DNA of 64,000 nucleotides from Nocardioides sp. SR21 (GTDB lineage: Bacteria > Actinomycetota > Actinomycetes > Propionibacteriales > Nocardioidaceae): NCBI RefSeq assembly GCF_022761125.1, contig NZ_JAKWJR010000004.1, positions 310,001 through 374,000 of the forward strand, in the 5' to 3' direction. Numbering within the stretch: position 1 is the first letter of the stretch; the number at the start of each line of letters is the position of its first letter. Made by a program: the position numbers and the translations under genes. Below the pieces are notes generated by a model. The model was not told the DNA's origin. It saw nothing but the letters and a program-made list of their open reading frames with translations, and searched no databases. Positions 51,229-61,447 of this stretch are shown in pieces.

Positions 51229-54200
51229 TCAGCTGAAGGCCCGCGCCAGCAGGTCCTTCTGCTCCTCGGTGTGGCGCTTGACGGTGCCGACCGAGGGGGA
51301 GGAGGACTCCGGGCGGCCGATGAGCTCGACCTGGGCGTCGGCGTGCGGCCAGACGTTGACCGCGTAGTGCGGCCACGGGCCCATGTTCGCCGGCTCGTCC
51401 TGCACCCAGCGCACGGCCTTGAGCTTCGGGAACCGCGCGATCTCGGCGCGGATCTCGTCCTCGGGCCGCGGGTAGAGCTGCTCGATCCGCGCGATCGCGA
51501 AGCGGCCGGCGTCCTCGTGCTTGGCGCGCTCGACCATCAGGTCCCACGTCACCCGGCCCGAGCACAGCAGCAGCGTGTCGACCTCGTTCGGGTCGGCGGT
51601 CGCGTCGCTGATGAACGGGCGGAACGTCCCGGTGGTGAACTCCTCCGGGGTGGACGCCGCCTCCTTGCGCTTGAGCATCGACTTCGGCGTGAAGACGATG
51701 AGCGGCTTGTGGTCCTCGCCGAGCGAGTGCTGCCGCAGCAGGTGGAAGTACGACGCGGGCGTCGACGGCTGCGCCACGGTGAACGCCTCGTCGGCGGCCA
51801 TCGTCATGAACCGCTCGATGCGCGCCGAGGAGTGGTCCGGTCCCTGGCCCTCGTAGCCGTGGGGGAGCAGCAGCACGACGCCGGACTGCTGGCGCCACTT
51901 CGTCTCACCCGAGGTGATGAACTCGTCGATCACCGTCTGGGCGCCGTTGACGAAGTCGCCGAACTGCGCCTCCCACAGGACCAGCGCGTCGGGACGCGCC
52001 ACGGAGTAGCCGTACTCGAAGCCGAGGGCGGCGTACTCCGACAGCAGCGAGTCGTAGACGTAGAACTTCGCCTGGTCCTCGGTGAGCGAGGTCAGCGGCG
52101 TCCACTCGTCGGCGTTGGTCCGGTCGATGATCGTCGCGAAGCGGGACACGAACGTGCCGCGGCGCGAGTCCTGGCCGGCCAGGCGGACCGGGCGGCCCTC
52201 CATCAGCAGCGAGCCGAACGCGAGGATCTCGCCGGTGCCCCAGTCGATCGGGCCGTCGGCGATCGCGGCGGAACGACGCTGCAGCTGCGGCATCACCTTC
52301 GGGTGGACGGTGAAGCCGTCCGGCGGCGTGACGTAGGCGTCGGCGATCCGCTTCATGACCTCGCCCGAGATCGCGGTGCGGGTCTCGCCGGTCGGCTTGT
52401 CCGGGTAGTCCGGGATCGTCGTCCACTCGGACGGCTGCGTGCTGGCCTCGCGCACCTCCGTGAAGACCCGCTCCAGCTGCTGCTGGTAGTCGCGCAGGAC
52501 CTGCTCGGCCTCCTCGATCGTGATGTCGCCACGACCGATGAGGGACTCGGTGTAGAGCTTGCGGACCGAGCGCTTCTGCTCGATGAGGTCGTACATCAGC
52601 GGCTGCGTGTACGACGGGTCGTCGCCCTCGTTGTGACCGCGGCGGCGGTAGCAGACCAGGTCGATGACGACGTCCTTGTTGAACGCCTGGCGGTACTCGA
52701 ACGCCAGCCGGGCCACGCGGATGCACGCCTCGGGGTCGTCGCCGTTCACGTGGAAGATCGGCGCCTGCACCATCCGGGCGACGTCGGTGCAGTACAGCGA
52801 CGAGCGCGACGAGCCCGGGGAGGTCGTGAAGCCGACCTGGTTGTTCACGACCACGTGGATCGTGCCGCCGGTGCGGTAGCCGCGCAGCTGCGAGAGGTTC
52901 AGCGTCTCCGCGACCACGCCCTGGCCGGCGAACGCGGCGTCACCGTGGACCAGCAGCGGGAGCACGGGGTACTCCGCGCCCCTGTCGAGGACGTCCTGCT
53001 TCGCGCGGGCGATGCCCTCCACGACCGGGTCGACGGCCTCGAGGTGCGACGGGTTCGCGGCGATCGAGACCTTGATCCGGTCCTTCGAGCCCGCCTCGAA
53101 CTCGCCCTCGGCGCCGAGGTGGTACTTCACGTCGCCGGAGCCCTGGACGGTGCGCGGGTCGATGTTGCCCTCGAACTCCCGGAAGATCTGGGAGTACTTC
53201 TTGCCCACGATGTTCGCGAGCACGTTGAGCCGGCCGCGGTGCGCCATGCCCATGGTGACCTCGTCGAGCCCGGCCTCGGCGGCCGCCTCGCAGATCTCGT
53301 CGATGACCGGGATCGTGGTCTCGCCACCCTCGAGGGAGAAGCGCTTCTGGCCGACGAACTTGGTCTGCAGGAACGTCTCGAACGCCTCGGCCTGGTTGAG
53401 CTTCAGCAGGATCCGCAGCTGCTCCTCGCGGGGCGGCTTGGTGTGTGGCTGCTCGACGCGCTCCTGGATCCAGCGGCGCTGCTCCGGGTCCATGATGTGC
53501 ATGTACTCGATGCCGGTGGTGCGGCAGTACGAGTCGCGCAGGATCCCGAGGATGCCGCGCAGCTTCATGAAGCGACGGCCCTCACCACCGAACGAGCCGG
53601 TCGCGAACTCGCGGTCGAGGTCCCACAGGGTCAGCCCGTGCGACTCGACCTCGAGGTCGGGGTGGCTGCGCTGGCGGTACTCGAGCGGGTCGGTGTCGGC
53701 CATCATGTGGCCGCGCACGCGGTAGGCGTGGATCAGCTCGAGGATCCGGGCCTGCTTGCTGATCTCGTCGTCGTGCGACGTCGAGATGTCGGCGGCCCAG
53801 CGGATCGGCTCGTAGGGGATCCGCAGCGAGCGGAAGATCTCGTCGTAGAAGTCGTCCTGGCCGAGCAGCAGCTGGTGGACCCGCTTGAGGAACTCGCCGG
53901 ACTGCGCGCCCTGGATGACGCGGTGGTCGTACGTCGAGGTCAGGGTCATGACCTTGCTGATCGCGTTGCGCGCGATCGCGTCGTCCGACGCGCCCTGCCA
54001 CTCCGGCGGGTACTCCATCGCGCCGACGCCGATGATCGCGCCCTGGCCGGTCATCAGGCGGGGGACCGAGTGGCTGGTGCCGATGCCGCCGGGGTTGGTC
54101 AGCGAGATCGTGGTGCCCTGGAAGTCCTCGATCGTCAGCTTGTTGTCGCGAGCCTTGCGGACGATCTCCTCGTAGGCGGTCCAGAAGCCGGCGAAGTCCA

Positions 54201-54978
54201 TGGACTCGGCGGCCTTGATGCTCGGGACCAGCAGCTGGCGCGAGCCGTCCGGCTTCGGGACGTCGATCGCGAGGCCGAGGTTGATGTGCGCGGGCGTCAC
54301 GAGGTTCGGCTTGCCGTCGACGACCTCGAACCCGACGTTCATCTCCGGCATCGAGCGCACCGCCTTGACCAGCGCGTAGCCGATCAGGTGGGTGAACGAG
54401 ACCTTGCCGCCGCGGGCGCGGGCGAGGTGGTTGTTGATGACCGTGCGGTTGTCCCACAGCAGCTTCACCGGGACCGAGCGCACCGACGTGGCGGTCGGCA
54501 CGGACAGCGAGCTGTCCATGTTCTGCGCGGTGCGGGCCGGGGCGCCACGGAGCACGGTGTACGTCGGCTCGTCCTTGGCCGGCGCCGGGGCGGCCGGCTT
54601 CGACTCCTTGGGCATCGGGCTCGAGGTGCCCTTGGCCGGCTCGGCGGCCTTCGTCTCGGGGCGCGGCTTCGCGACCGGGGCGGGCGTCGGCGTCGGGTCC
54701 TTGTGCTCGACCTGCTGCGGCTTGGCCGGCGCGGGAGCGGCAGGAGCGGCGGGTGCGGCGGCCTTCGCGGCCGGTGCGGCGGTGCCGTTGGTCGTGCCGG
54801 CCGTCGTACCAGCCGTCGTACCGGCGGCCTGGCCGTTGCTCTGGAAGTACTTCACCCAGGTGGGATCCACGCTGCCTGGATCACGCTGGTACTGGTCGTA
54901 CATCTCCTCCACGAGCCACTCGTTGGCGCCGAATTCGGCGGAGGGGGTGTTGGACTGGTTGCCTGGGGAATGCGGCAC
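51229..54978 (-). CDS. kgd: 2-oxoglutarate decarboxylase/dehydrogenase KGD (E1 fused to an E2-type domain)
   Basis: This 1249-residue enzyme works in the citrate cycle as the actinobacterial fused KGD. Order of parts: N-terminal segment NEWLVEEMYDQYQRDPGSVD (about 18-45), an alanine/proline-rich linker, an E2 acyltransferase-like domain (about 125-358, with YDHRVIQGAQSGEF including the catalytic histidine near 351), and a ThDP-dependent E1 part (360-1249, with GDAAFAGQGVVAE near 678 and VNNQVGFTT). No lipoyl domain is present, as in mycobacterial KGD. The start is a GTG (VPHSPGNQS). FHA protein GarA/OdhI, not in this window, controls such enzymes. Confidence 0.95.
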   Translation of the reverse strand: MPHSPGNQSNTPSAEFGANEWLVEEMYDQYQRDPGSVDPTWVKYFQSNGQAAGTTAGTTAGTTNGTAAPAAKAAAPAAPAAPAPAKPQQVEHKDPTPTPAPVAKPRPETKAAEPAKGTSSPMPKESKPAAPAPAKDEPTYTVLRGAPARTAQNMDSSLSVPTATSVRSVPVKLLWDNRTVINNHLARARGGKVSFTHLIGYALVKAVRSMPEMNVGFEVVDGKPNLVTPAHINLGLAIDVPKPDGSRQLLVPSIKAAESMDFAGFWTAYEEIVRKARDNKLTIEDFQGTTISLTNPGGIGTSHSVPRLMTGQGAIIGVGAMEYPPEWQGASDDAIARNAISKVMTLTSTYDHRVIQGAQSGEFLKRVHQLLLGQDDFYDEIFRSLRIPYEPIRWAADISTSHDDEISKQARILELIHAYRVRGHMMADTDPLEYRQRSHPDLEVESHGLTLWDLDREFATGSFGGEGRRFMKLRGILGILRDSYCRTTGIEYMHIMDPEQRRWIQERVEQPHTKPPREEQLRILLKLNQAEAFETFLQTKFVGQKRFSLEGGETTIPVIDEICEAAAEAGLDEVTMGMAHRGRLNVLANIVGKKYSQIFREFEGNIDPRTVQGSGDVKYHLGAEGEFEAGSKDRIKVSIAANPSHLEAVDPVVEGIARAKQDVLDRGAEYPVLPLLVHGDAAFAGQGVVAETLNLSQLRGYRTGGTIHVVVNNQVGFTTSPGSSRSSLYCTDVARMVQAPIFHVNGDDPEACIRVARLAFEYRQAFNKDVVIDLVCYRRRGHNEGDDPSYTQPLMYDLIEQKRSVRKLYTESLIGRGDITIEEAEQVLRDYQQQLERVFTEVREASTQPSEWTTIPDYPDKPTGETRTAISGEVMKRIADAYVTPPDGFTVHPKVMPQLQRRSAAIADGPIDWGTGEILAFGSLLMEGRPVRLAGQDSRRGTFVSRFATIIDRTNADEWTPLTSLTEDQAKFYVYDSLLSEYAALGFEYGYSVARPDALVLWEAQFGDFVNGAQTVIDEFITSGETKWRQQSGVVLLLPHGYEGQGPDHSSARIERFMTMAADEAFTVAQPSTPASYFHLLRQHSLGEDHKPLIVFTPKSMLKRKEAASTPEEFTTGTFRPFISDATADPNEVDTLLLCSGRVTWDLMVERAKHEDAGRFAIARIEQLYPRPEDEIRAEIARFPKLKAVRWVQDEPANMGPWPHYAVNVWPHADAQVELIGRPESSSPSVGTVKRHTEEQKDLLARAFS

Positions 54979-55152
54979 GGCTTGTTTCGCCTCTTCCGGT
55001 ACGTGCGCGGGGGAGTTTCAGTCGTCAAGGCTAGACCCCCACCCCAGCAAATGCAGGGCCAAGGGTCTCAATTCGGCGTGGTGTGCCGCGAGCCACACAG
55101 ATGTCACGTTCAATGCCGGGAACGACGACGGCAGTAGGGGAGTCTCGGACCG

Positions 55153-55743
55153 ATGAGAAGTACCGCTCGACGAGTGACGGGTGCCACAGTGCTCGCGCTC
55201 GTCCTGACCCTCGCCGCGGGTGCCTGCAGCGGCTCCGAGGACAGCCCGGACGAGCCGGCGGCGGTCCCGCCGTCGGCCACGCCGGCCGAGCCGCCGGTCG
55301 AGACGAAGGTGCTGGTCGGCAAGCTCACCGGACGCCTCCCGAAGGCCGAGCGCGTCAAGGTCGTCACCGAGATCGGGGCGGTCGTGGAGGGCTGGACGCA
55401 GGCGGCGTACGTCGGCGGCGACTACCCCCGCCGCGACTTCGCCGACTCGTGGCCCGGCTTCACCGCCGGCGCCCGGGCGCTCGCCAGGAAGGACCAGGCC
55501 CTGATGAGCAACCAGGACGTCGGCACCCGGATCGACGGCGTCGAGGTGAGGCGCAGCCGGGTCGTGCTCGACGTGCTGTCGGTCGAGCAGCTCGCGCGGG
55601 CGGTGACCGCCCGGGTCCTGCTCGAGTTCCGCACCACCGGGTCGGTGGAGAAGAAGGTCCGGGTCCAGGGGCGGCTCTATCTCACCCACGAGGACGCCGG
55701 CTGGCAGGTCTTCGGCTACGACATGACGAAGGGAGCGGTGTGA
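55153..55743 (+). CDS. Putative lipoprotein of unknown function
   Basis: This 196-residue exported protein has a signal peptide with a lipobox-like LAAGAC (C25), an acidic-proline linker (about 26-50), and a compact domain with GWTQAAYVGGDYPRRDFADS and LEFRTTGSVEKKVRVQGRLY as its distinct stretches. It recalls the NTF2-like or DUF-type lipoproteins near LCP genes. It is followed by the LCP gene with a TGATG overlap, so cell-wall function is likely. Confidence 0.7.
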   Translation: MRSTARRVTGATVLALVLTLAAGACSGSEDSPDEPAAVPPSATPAEPPVETKVLVGKLTGRLPKAERVKVVTEIGAVVEGWTQAAYVGGDYPRRDFADSWPGFTAGARALARKDQALMSNQDVGTRIDGVEVRRSRVVLDVLSVEQLARAVTARVLLEFRTTGSVEKKVRVQGRLYLTHEDAGWQVFGYDMTKGAV

Positions 55744-56642
55744 TGCTCCGGAGGATCCTCCGTCTGGGCGCGATCGCGCTCTCGTTCCTCGTGCTGGCCG
55801 TGGTCGTGCCGGACTCGGCGGTGAAGAGCACCGAGTTCACGCTGGTGAAGCTCGACCGCGCCGACGGCGTGGACGTCGACCCGAACCTCATCTGGATCCT
55901 CGCGGTCGGCTCCGACGCCCGACCGGGTGAGGACATGCACCGCGTCCGCGGCGACGCCCTCCAGCTGGTCGGAATGGACACCCGCACCGGCGCGGCCACC
56001 GCGATCGGCATCCCCCGCGACTCCTGGGTCCCGGTCTCCGGGCACGGCTACGACAAGATCAACGCCGCCCTCTACTACGGCGGCCCGCAGCTCCTCGGCG
56101 AGACGGTCGGCAACCTCGTCGGCATCCAGCCCGACTACGTCTTCGTGAGCCGGTTCAAGTACTTCCAGGCGATGATCGACGAGATCGGCGGCATCACCGT
56201 CCGCAACCCGGTCGCGTTCGACGACCCCTACCTCAAGGCCAAGGGGTTCCCGGCCGGCAAGATCCACCTCGGCGGGTACGACGCGATGGCGTTCGCCCGG
56301 ATCCGCCACAACCTGATCCGGGGCGACTTCGACCGGTCGGCCAACCAGCAGCGGGTGCTGCGCGGCATCCAGGCGCGGATCCACGAGCGCGCAGCGGCGC
56401 CGGGCTTCATCGACCGCGGCGTCCTGACCGTGATGCAGCACCTGTCGACGAACCTCTCCCCGGCGGAGCTCTACAAGCTCGCCCAGGCGGTCGCGCACGT
56501 GGAGCCCGGCAAGGTCACCACCTGCGTGGTGCAGGGCAGCATCGGCAACGTGGGCGGCGCCAGCGTGGTGCTCCCGTTCACCGAGCAGGCACGCAGCTAC
56601 GGCGACCAGGCGCGCAAGGACGCGACGATCGAGCGCTGCTAG
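55743..56642 (+). CDS. LytR-CpsA-Psr (LCP) family protein
   Basis: This 299-residue membrane-anchored protein belongs to the enzymes that transfer glycopolymers to peptidoglycan. An N-terminal membrane helix (LRLGAIALSFLVLAVVVPDS) is followed by the LCP domain: ILAVGSDARPG, RGDALQLVGMDTRTG, IPRDSWVPV, KINAALYYGGPQLLGETVGN, and FARIRHNLIRGDFDRSANQQ. The arginines and aspartates that bind the polyprenyl phosphate are present. It is coupled to the lipoprotein gene by one-base overlap. The tRNA-Arg gene lies downstream on the other strand. Confidence 0.92.
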   Translation: MLRRILRLGAIALSFLVLAVVVPDSAVKSTEFTLVKLDRADGVDVDPNLIWILAVGSDARPGEDMHRVRGDALQLVGMDTRTGAATAIGIPRDSWVPVSGHGYDKINAALYYGGPQLLGETVGNLVGIQPDYVFVSRFKYFQAMIDEIGGITVRNPVAFDDPYLKAKGFPAGKIHLGGYDAMAFARIRHNLIRGDFDRSANQQRVLRGIQARIHERAAAPGFIDRGVLTVMQHLSTNLSPAELYKLAQAVAHVEPGKVTTCVVQGSIGNVGGASVVLPFTEQARSYGDQARKDATIERC

Positions 56643-56652
56643 CGGAGACGCG

Positions 56653-56668
56653 TCAGCGGATCCGCTGA
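56653..56668. terminator. Palindrome after the LCP gene
   Basis: TCAGCGGATCCGCTGA is a perfect 16-base palindrome ten bases after the LCP stop. It may act as terminator between the LCP gene and the convergent tRNA-Arg gene. It has no loop, so stem formation would involve only six or seven pairs. Confidence 0.4.
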
Positions 56669-56781
56669 TGGTGGTCGAGCGAGCGGCGCCGACCGAGCTC
56701 GCGAGGTCGCGACCCGCGTGTCGAGACCCAGTCGGTGAACGCGGGCGCTCGGGTGCGGGGGTCTCGACAGGCTCGACCGAC
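56669..56781. repeat. Dispersed repeat segment between the LCP gene and tRNA-Arg
   Basis: The stretch starts GGTGGTCGAGCGAGCGGCGC and ends GGTCTCGACAGGCTCGACCG. Its end is similar over 19 of 23 positions to the arm of the 46-base palindrome at 51172. The two ends are partly inverted copies of each other (GGTGGTCGAGC and GCTCGACCGAC). Non-coding. Confidence 0.6.
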
Positions 56782-56789
56782 GAAGAGGG

Positions 56790-56862
56790 CGCCCCCGGAA
56801 GGATTCGAACCTTCGACTCCTGGTACCGGAAACCAGTGCTCTATCCCCTGAGCTACGGAGGC
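56790..56862 (-). tRNA. tRNA-Arg, anticodon CCG
   Basis: The 73-base minus-strand sequence folds as a cloverleaf. The acceptor GCCTCCG pairs with CGGGGGC (one G-U). The D arm includes GTAGCTCAGGGGATAGAGCAC. The anticodon stem CTGGT/ACCAG encloses loop TTCCGGT with CCG, and the T arm is GAAGGTTCGAATCCTTC. CCA is not encoded. It reads the codon CGG. It is upstream of and divergent from argS, the gene for its own charging enzyme. Confidence 0.95.
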
Positions 56863-57001
56863 ATGCGGTCCGCGGTGTGGAGCCACCACGGACTGCGGAT
56901 CGAACCCTACAGCGCCCCCCGGGCAGCGGCGAATCGGGTCCAGCGTCCATGGCGGCGATATCGGTTCAGCCGACCGGGTGGGTCGCCGATACCCTTGGCC
57001 G

Positions 57002-58669
57002 GTGACTCCTGAGCAGCTCTCCACCGCGATCGTCAACGTGCTGACGACGCTGTCCACCGAGGGTGCGATCACCCTGCCGGACGGCGTCCCGACGACGGTG
57101 ACGGTGGAGCGACCCCGGCAGAAGGGGCACGGCGACTACGCGACCAACGTCGCGATGCAGCTGGCCAAGAAGGCCGGGATGAACCCGCGGGAGTTCGCCA
57201 CGCTCGTGCAGCAGGGGCTCGAGGCCACCGACGGCATCGCCGGCGTCGAGATCGCCGGGCCGGGCTTCCTCAACATCACGGTGGCGGCGGGCGCGCAGGG
57301 CGCGGTCGCGGGCCAGATCGTCGAGGCGGGAGCGGCGTACGGCGCCAACGACGCGTTCGCGGGGGAGAAGGTCAACCTCGAGTTCGTGTCCGCCAACCCG
57401 ACCGGCCCGATCCACATCGGTGGCGTCCGCTGGGCGGCCGTCGGCGACGCACTCGGCCGGATCATGGAGAAGGCCGGCGCCGACGTCACCCGCGAGTACT
57501 ACTTCAACGACCACGGCGCCCAGATCGACCGGTTCAGCCGGTCGCTGCTCGCCAGCGCCAAGGGTGAGCCGGCGCCCGAGGACGGCTACGGCGGCGACTA
57601 CATCCACGAGATCGCTGCGGCGGTCGTCGCGAAGGCGCCGCAGGTCAAGGACCTCACCGACGAGGAGGCGCAGGAGGTCTTCCGCGCCGAGGGCGTCGAG
57701 ATGATGTTCGAGGAGATCAAGAAGAGCCTCCACGAGTTCGGCGTCGACTTCGACGTCTACTTCCACGAGAACAACCTGCACCGCAGCGGCGCCGTCGACC
57801 GCGCGGTCGCGCGGCTCACCGAGCTCGGCAACACCTACGAGAAGGACGGCGCGATCTGGCTGAGCACCGAGAAGTTCGGTGACGACAAGGACCGCGTGAT
57901 CATCAAGTCCGACGGCACCGGCGCCTACCTGTCGGGCGACCTGGCGTACTACCTCGACAAGCGGGAGCGCGGCTTCGACCGCTGCTTCATCATGCTCGGC
58001 GCCGACCACCACGGGTACGTCGGCCGGATGATGGCGATGTGCGCCGCGTTCGGCGACGAGCCGGGCAAGAACCTCGAGATCCTCATCGGCCAGATGGTGA
58101 ACCTGCTCCGCGACGGCGAGCCCGTGCGGATGTCCAAGCGGGCGGGCACGGTCGTGACCATCGACGACCTCGTCGACGCGATCGGCGTCGACGCGGCGCG
58201 CTACGCGCTCACCCGCTACAGCTCGGACTCGAACATCGACCTCGACCTCGACCTGTGGGCGAGCCAGTCGAACGACAACCCGGTCTACTACGTGCAGTAC
58301 GGCCACGCCCGCTCCTGCCGGATGATCGCCAACGCGACCGACCTCGGGATGACGCTGCCGCAGGACTTCGACCCGTCGCTGCTGTCCCACGACAAGGAGG
58401 GCGAGCTGCTCCGCGCGCTCGCCGAGTTCCCGCGGGTGGTCGCGAGCGCCGCCGAGCTGCGCGAGCCGCACCGCGTCGCGCGCTACCTCGAGGACACGAC
58501 CTCGGTCTTCAACCGGTGGTACGACACCAAGGAGTGCCGGATGCTCCCGCAGGGCGACGAGCCGGTCGCGCCGATCAACGAGGCGCGCCTGGTGCTCACC
58601 GTCGCGGCTCAGACCGTCCTCGCGAACGGCCTCCACCTGCTCGGTGTCTCCTCCCCGGAGCGGATGTGA
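57002..58669 (+). CDS. argS: Arginyl-tRNA synthetase
   Basis: This 555-residue class I synthetase has the HIGH-type motif in [10 protein letters not shown] and the KMSKS-type motif [11 protein letters not shown]. The N-terminal additional domain of ArgRS is present (residues 1-110), as is the C-terminal DALR anticodon domain ([20 protein letters not shown]; the end LGVSSPERM). The start GTG 57002 gives [12 protein letters not shown]. It begins the argS-lysA-hom-thrC-thrB-rho array. Confidence 0.96.
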   Translation: MTPEQLSTAIVNVLTTLSTEGAITLPDGVPTTVTVERPRQKGHGDYATNVAMQLAKKAGMNPREFATLVQQGLEATDGIAGVEIAGPGFLNITVAAGAQGAVAGQIVEAGAAYGANDAFAGEKVNLEFVSANPTGPIHIGGVRWAAVGDALGRIMEKAGADVTREYYFNDHGAQIDRFSRSLLASAKGEPAPEDGYGGDYIHEIAAAVVAKAPQVKDLTDEEAQEVFRAEGVEMMFEEIKKSLHEFGVDFDVYFHENNLHRSGAVDRAVARLTELGNTYEKDGAIWLSTEKFGDDKDRVIIKSDGTGAYLSGDLAYYLDKRERGFDRCFIMLGADHHGYVGRMMAMCAAFGDEPGKNLEILIGQMVNLLRDGEPVRMSKRAGTVVTIDDLVDAIGVDAARYALTRYSSDSNIDLDLDLWASQSNDNPVYYVQYGHARSCRMIANATDLGMTLPQDFDPSLLSHDKEGELLRALAEFPRVVASAAELREPHRVARYLEDTTSVFNRWYDTKECRMLPQGDEPVAPINEARLVLTVAAQTVLANGLHLLGVSSPERM

Positions 58670-58739
58670 CGTCACCCCACGGCGCTCGTCGCCTGCCCCG
58701 CTCCGCTCCTCCGTCGACCAACGCCGCAGGGACCCCGCG

Positions 58740-60137
58740 ATGACCCACGAAGCCGGCTGGGCGCACGCGCCCGGCGCCCTCCGTGGTCCTGCCTGGCTGC
58801 AGGCGCCCCACGATCCCAACGCCCTGGTGCCGCACCTGTGGTCGACGACCGCCGAGAAGGTCGACGGTGAGCTGCACGTCGGCGGGCTGGCGGTCCCCGA
58901 GCTGGTCGCCAACGTGAACACCCCGGCGTACGTCCTCGACGAGGCCGACTTCCGGGCCCGGGCCCGCGCGTTCCGCGACGCGTTCTCCGACTACGACGTC
59001 TTCTACGCCGGCAAGGCCTTCCTCTGCACCGCGGTCGCGAGGTGGGTGCACGAGGAGGGGCTCAGCCTCGACGTCTGCTCGAACGGCGAGCTCACCGTCG
59101 CGCTGCGCGCCGGCGTCGACCCCGCCAGGATCGGCTACCACGGCAACAACAAGACGCTGATGGAGCTGCGTCGCGCGGTGTCGGTGGGCGTCGGCCGGAT
59201 CGTCGTCGACTCGTTCGACGAGATCGAGCGGCTGGCGTCGATCACCGCCGACGGGATGACCTCGAAGGTGATGATCCGCGTCACCGCCGGCGTCGAGGCG
59301 CACACCCACGAGTACATCGCGACCGCGCACGAGGACCAGAAGTTCGGCTTCTCGATCACCAACGGCCAGGCCATGGAGGCGGTACGCCGCGTCCTCGCCG
59401 TGCCCGGTCTCGAGCTGCTCGGCCTGCACTCCCACATCGGCAGCCAGATCTTCGACTCGTCGGGCTTCGAGGTCGCGGCCCGGCGGGTGCTCGCGCTGCA
59501 GGCGCGGATCTCCGAGGAGCTCAACGTCACGCTGCCCGAGATGGACCTCGGCGGCGGCTTCGGCATCGCGTACACGACGCAGGACGACCCGTCCGACCCG
59601 GCTCAGCTCGCCACCGAGATGAGCAAGATCGTCGAGCACGAGTGCCGCGGCCTCGGGATCCCCGAGCCGCGGCTGTCGATCGAGCCCGGCCGCGCCATCG
59701 TCGGCCCGGCGATGTGCACCGTCTACACCGTCGGCACCGTGAAGCCGGTGCAGCTCGACGGGGGAGCGGTGCGCACCTACGTCTCGGTCGACGGCGGGAT
59801 GAGCGACAACATCCGCACCGCGCTGTACGACGCCGACTACTCCTGCACGCTCGCCTCGCGCTCCTCGGACGCGGCGCCCGTGCTCTCGCGGGTGGTCGGC
59901 AAGCACTGCGAGGCCGGCGACATCGTGGTCAAGGACGAGTTCCTGCCCGGCGACGTGCGTCCGGGCGACCTGCTCGCGGTCCCGGGCACCGGCGCCTACT
60001 GTCGCTCGATGGCCTCGAACTACAACCACGCCCTCCGGCCGCCGGTGGTCGCGGTACGGGACGGAGTCGCGCGCGTCGTCGTACGACGAGAGACTGAGGA
60101 CGACCTGTTGGCAACGGACATGGGTGATGATCAGTAA
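58740..60137 (+). CDS. lysA: Diaminopimelate decarboxylase
   Basis: This 465-residue PLP enzyme makes lysine from meso-diaminopimelate. The PLP lysine is in DVFYAGKAFLCTAV (K about 92). Further motifs are GLHSHIGSQIFD, GGGFGIAYT, EPGRAIVGPA and the C-terminal CESGD-like HCEAGDIV (here CEAGD) and GTGAYCRSMASNYN. ATG 58740 gives MTHEAGWAHAPG. Between argS and this gene lie 70 bases with a further copy of a REP-like sequence. It overlaps hom by TAATG. Confidence 0.95.
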   Translation: MTHEAGWAHAPGALRGPAWLQAPHDPNALVPHLWSTTAEKVDGELHVGGLAVPELVANVNTPAYVLDEADFRARARAFRDAFSDYDVFYAGKAFLCTAVARWVHEEGLSLDVCSNGELTVALRAGVDPARIGYHGNNKTLMELRRAVSVGVGRIVVDSFDEIERLASITADGMTSKVMIRVTAGVEAHTHEYIATAHEDQKFGFSITNGQAMEAVRRVLAVPGLELLGLHSHIGSQIFDSSGFEVAARRVLALQARISEELNVTLPEMDLGGGFGIAYTTQDDPSDPAQLATEMSKIVEHECRGLGIPEPRLSIEPGRAIVGPAMCTVYTVGTVKPVQLDGGAVRTYVSVDGGMSDNIRTALYDADYSCTLASRSSDAAPVLSRVVGKHCEAGDIVVKDEFLPGDVRPGDLLAVPGTGAYCRSMASNYNHALRPPVVAVRDGVARVVVRRETEDDLLATDMGDDQ

Positions 60138-61447
60138 TGGAGAGCGACAAGCCCCTCAAGGTGGCGGTGCTGGGCTGCGGCTCGGTCGGCTCGCAGGTGG
60201 TCCGCCTGCTCGGTGAGCAGGCCGGCGACCTGGCTGCCCGCGTGGGCGCGCCGGTCGAGCTGGTCGGGGTCGGCGTACGCCGGCTGGACGCGCCGCGCGA
60301 CGTCGAGGTGCCCGACGGGCTGCTGACGACGGACTCCATGGCGCTGGTCACGCGCGACGACGTCGACCTGGTCATCGAGGTGATCGGCGGCATCGAGCCG
60401 GCCCGCGGCCTGATCCTCGCCGCGCTCGAGAGCGGCAAGTCCGTGGTCACCGCCAACAAGGCGCTGCTCGCGGAGGACGGCCCGACGCTGTTCGAGGCGG
60501 CCGAGAAGGCCGGCCGCGACCTCTACTACGAGGCCGCCGTCGCCGGCGCGATCCCGATCCTGCGGCCGCTGCGCGAGTCCCTGGCGGGCGACAAGGTCAC
60601 CCGCGTGCTCGGCATCGTCAACGGCACCACGAACTTCATCCTCGACAAGATGGACACCTCCGGAGCCGGCTTCGCCGAGGCGCTCGAGGAGGCCCAGGAG
60701 CTCGGGTACGCCGAGGCCGACCCGACCGCCGACGTCGAGGGCTTCGACGCCGCCGCGAAGGCCGCGATCCTCGCCTCGCTCGCGTTCCACTCCCGCGTCA
60801 CCGCGGCCGACGTCTACCGCGAGGGCATCACCGAGGTCACGGCCGCCGACGTGCAGTCGGCCGTCGAGATGAACAGCGTCGTGAAGCTGCTCGCGATCTG
60901 CGAGCTCAGAGCCGGATCCGGGGGAGAGGACGCGGTCGCCGTCCGGGTGCACCCGGCGATGATTCCCCGGTCGCACCCGCTCGCCTCGGTCCGCGAGGCG
61001 TACAACGCGGTGTTCGTCGAGTCCGAGGCCGCCGGCCAGCTGATGTTCTACGGCCCGGGCGCAGGCGGGGCGCCGACCGCGTCCGCCGTGCTCGGTGACC
61101 TGGTGACGGTCGCCCGCAACCGGCTCGCGGACACCCGCGGCGCCGGTGAGTCGGCGTACGCCGACCGGGCGGTCCTGCCGATGGGGGACACCGTCACCCG
61201 CTACCACGTCGCGATCGACGTCGACGACCGCGCCGGCGTGCTGGCCGCGGTCGCCACGGCGTTCGCCGAGAACGGCGTCTCGATCCAGACCGTCCGCCAG
61301 GAGGGCCGCGACGCCGACGCGCAGCTCGTCGTCGTCTCGCACGAGGCGACCGACGCGCAGCTGGCCGCGACGGTCGACCACCTGCGCGGCATGGACATCG
61401 TCCGCGAGGTCACCTCGGTGATGCGCGTTGAAGGAGCATCGGAGTGA
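60137..61447 (+). CDS. hom: Homoserine dehydrogenase
   Basis: This 436-residue enzyme reduces aspartate semialdehyde to homoserine. The NADP site [13 protein letters not shown] is N-terminal; the catalytic region includes [31 protein letters not shown] and [14 protein letters not shown]; a C-terminal ACT domain begins near residue 355 ([20 protein letters not shown]). The ACT domain allows threonine feedback. The one-base overlap with lysA and four-base overlap with thrC show tight coupling. Confidence 0.96.
   Translation: MESDKPLKVAVLGCGSVGSQVVRLLGEQAGDLAARVGAPVELVGVGVRRLDAPRDVEVPDGLLTTDSMALVTRDDVDLVIEVIGGIEPARGLILAALESGKSVVTANKALLAEDGPTLFEAAEKAGRDLYYEAAVAGAIPILRPLRESLAGDKVTRVLGIVNGTTNFILDKMDTSGAGFAEALEEAQELGYAEADPTADVEGFDAAAKAAILASLAFHSRVTAADVYREGITEVTAADVQSAVEMNSVVKLLAICELRAGSGGEDAVAVRVHPAMIPRSHPLASVREAYNAVFVESEAAGQLMFYGPGAGGAPTASAVLGDLVTVARNRLADTRGAGESAYADRAVLPMGDTVTRYHVAIDVDDRAGVLAAVATAFAENGVSIQTVRQEGRDADAQLVVVSHEATDAQLAATVDHLRGMDIVREVTSVMRVEGASE

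Noticed and set aside
51085..55137. Plus-strand open frame of 1350 codons opposite kgd
   Set aside because: The translation is arginine-, valine- and aspartate-rich shadow sequence. The opposite strand carries unmistakable KGD motifs.
56643..56789. Attachment site next to the tRNA gene
   Set aside because: No integrase and no duplicated tRNA 3' end were seen; the repeats here belong to the dispersed palindromic family.
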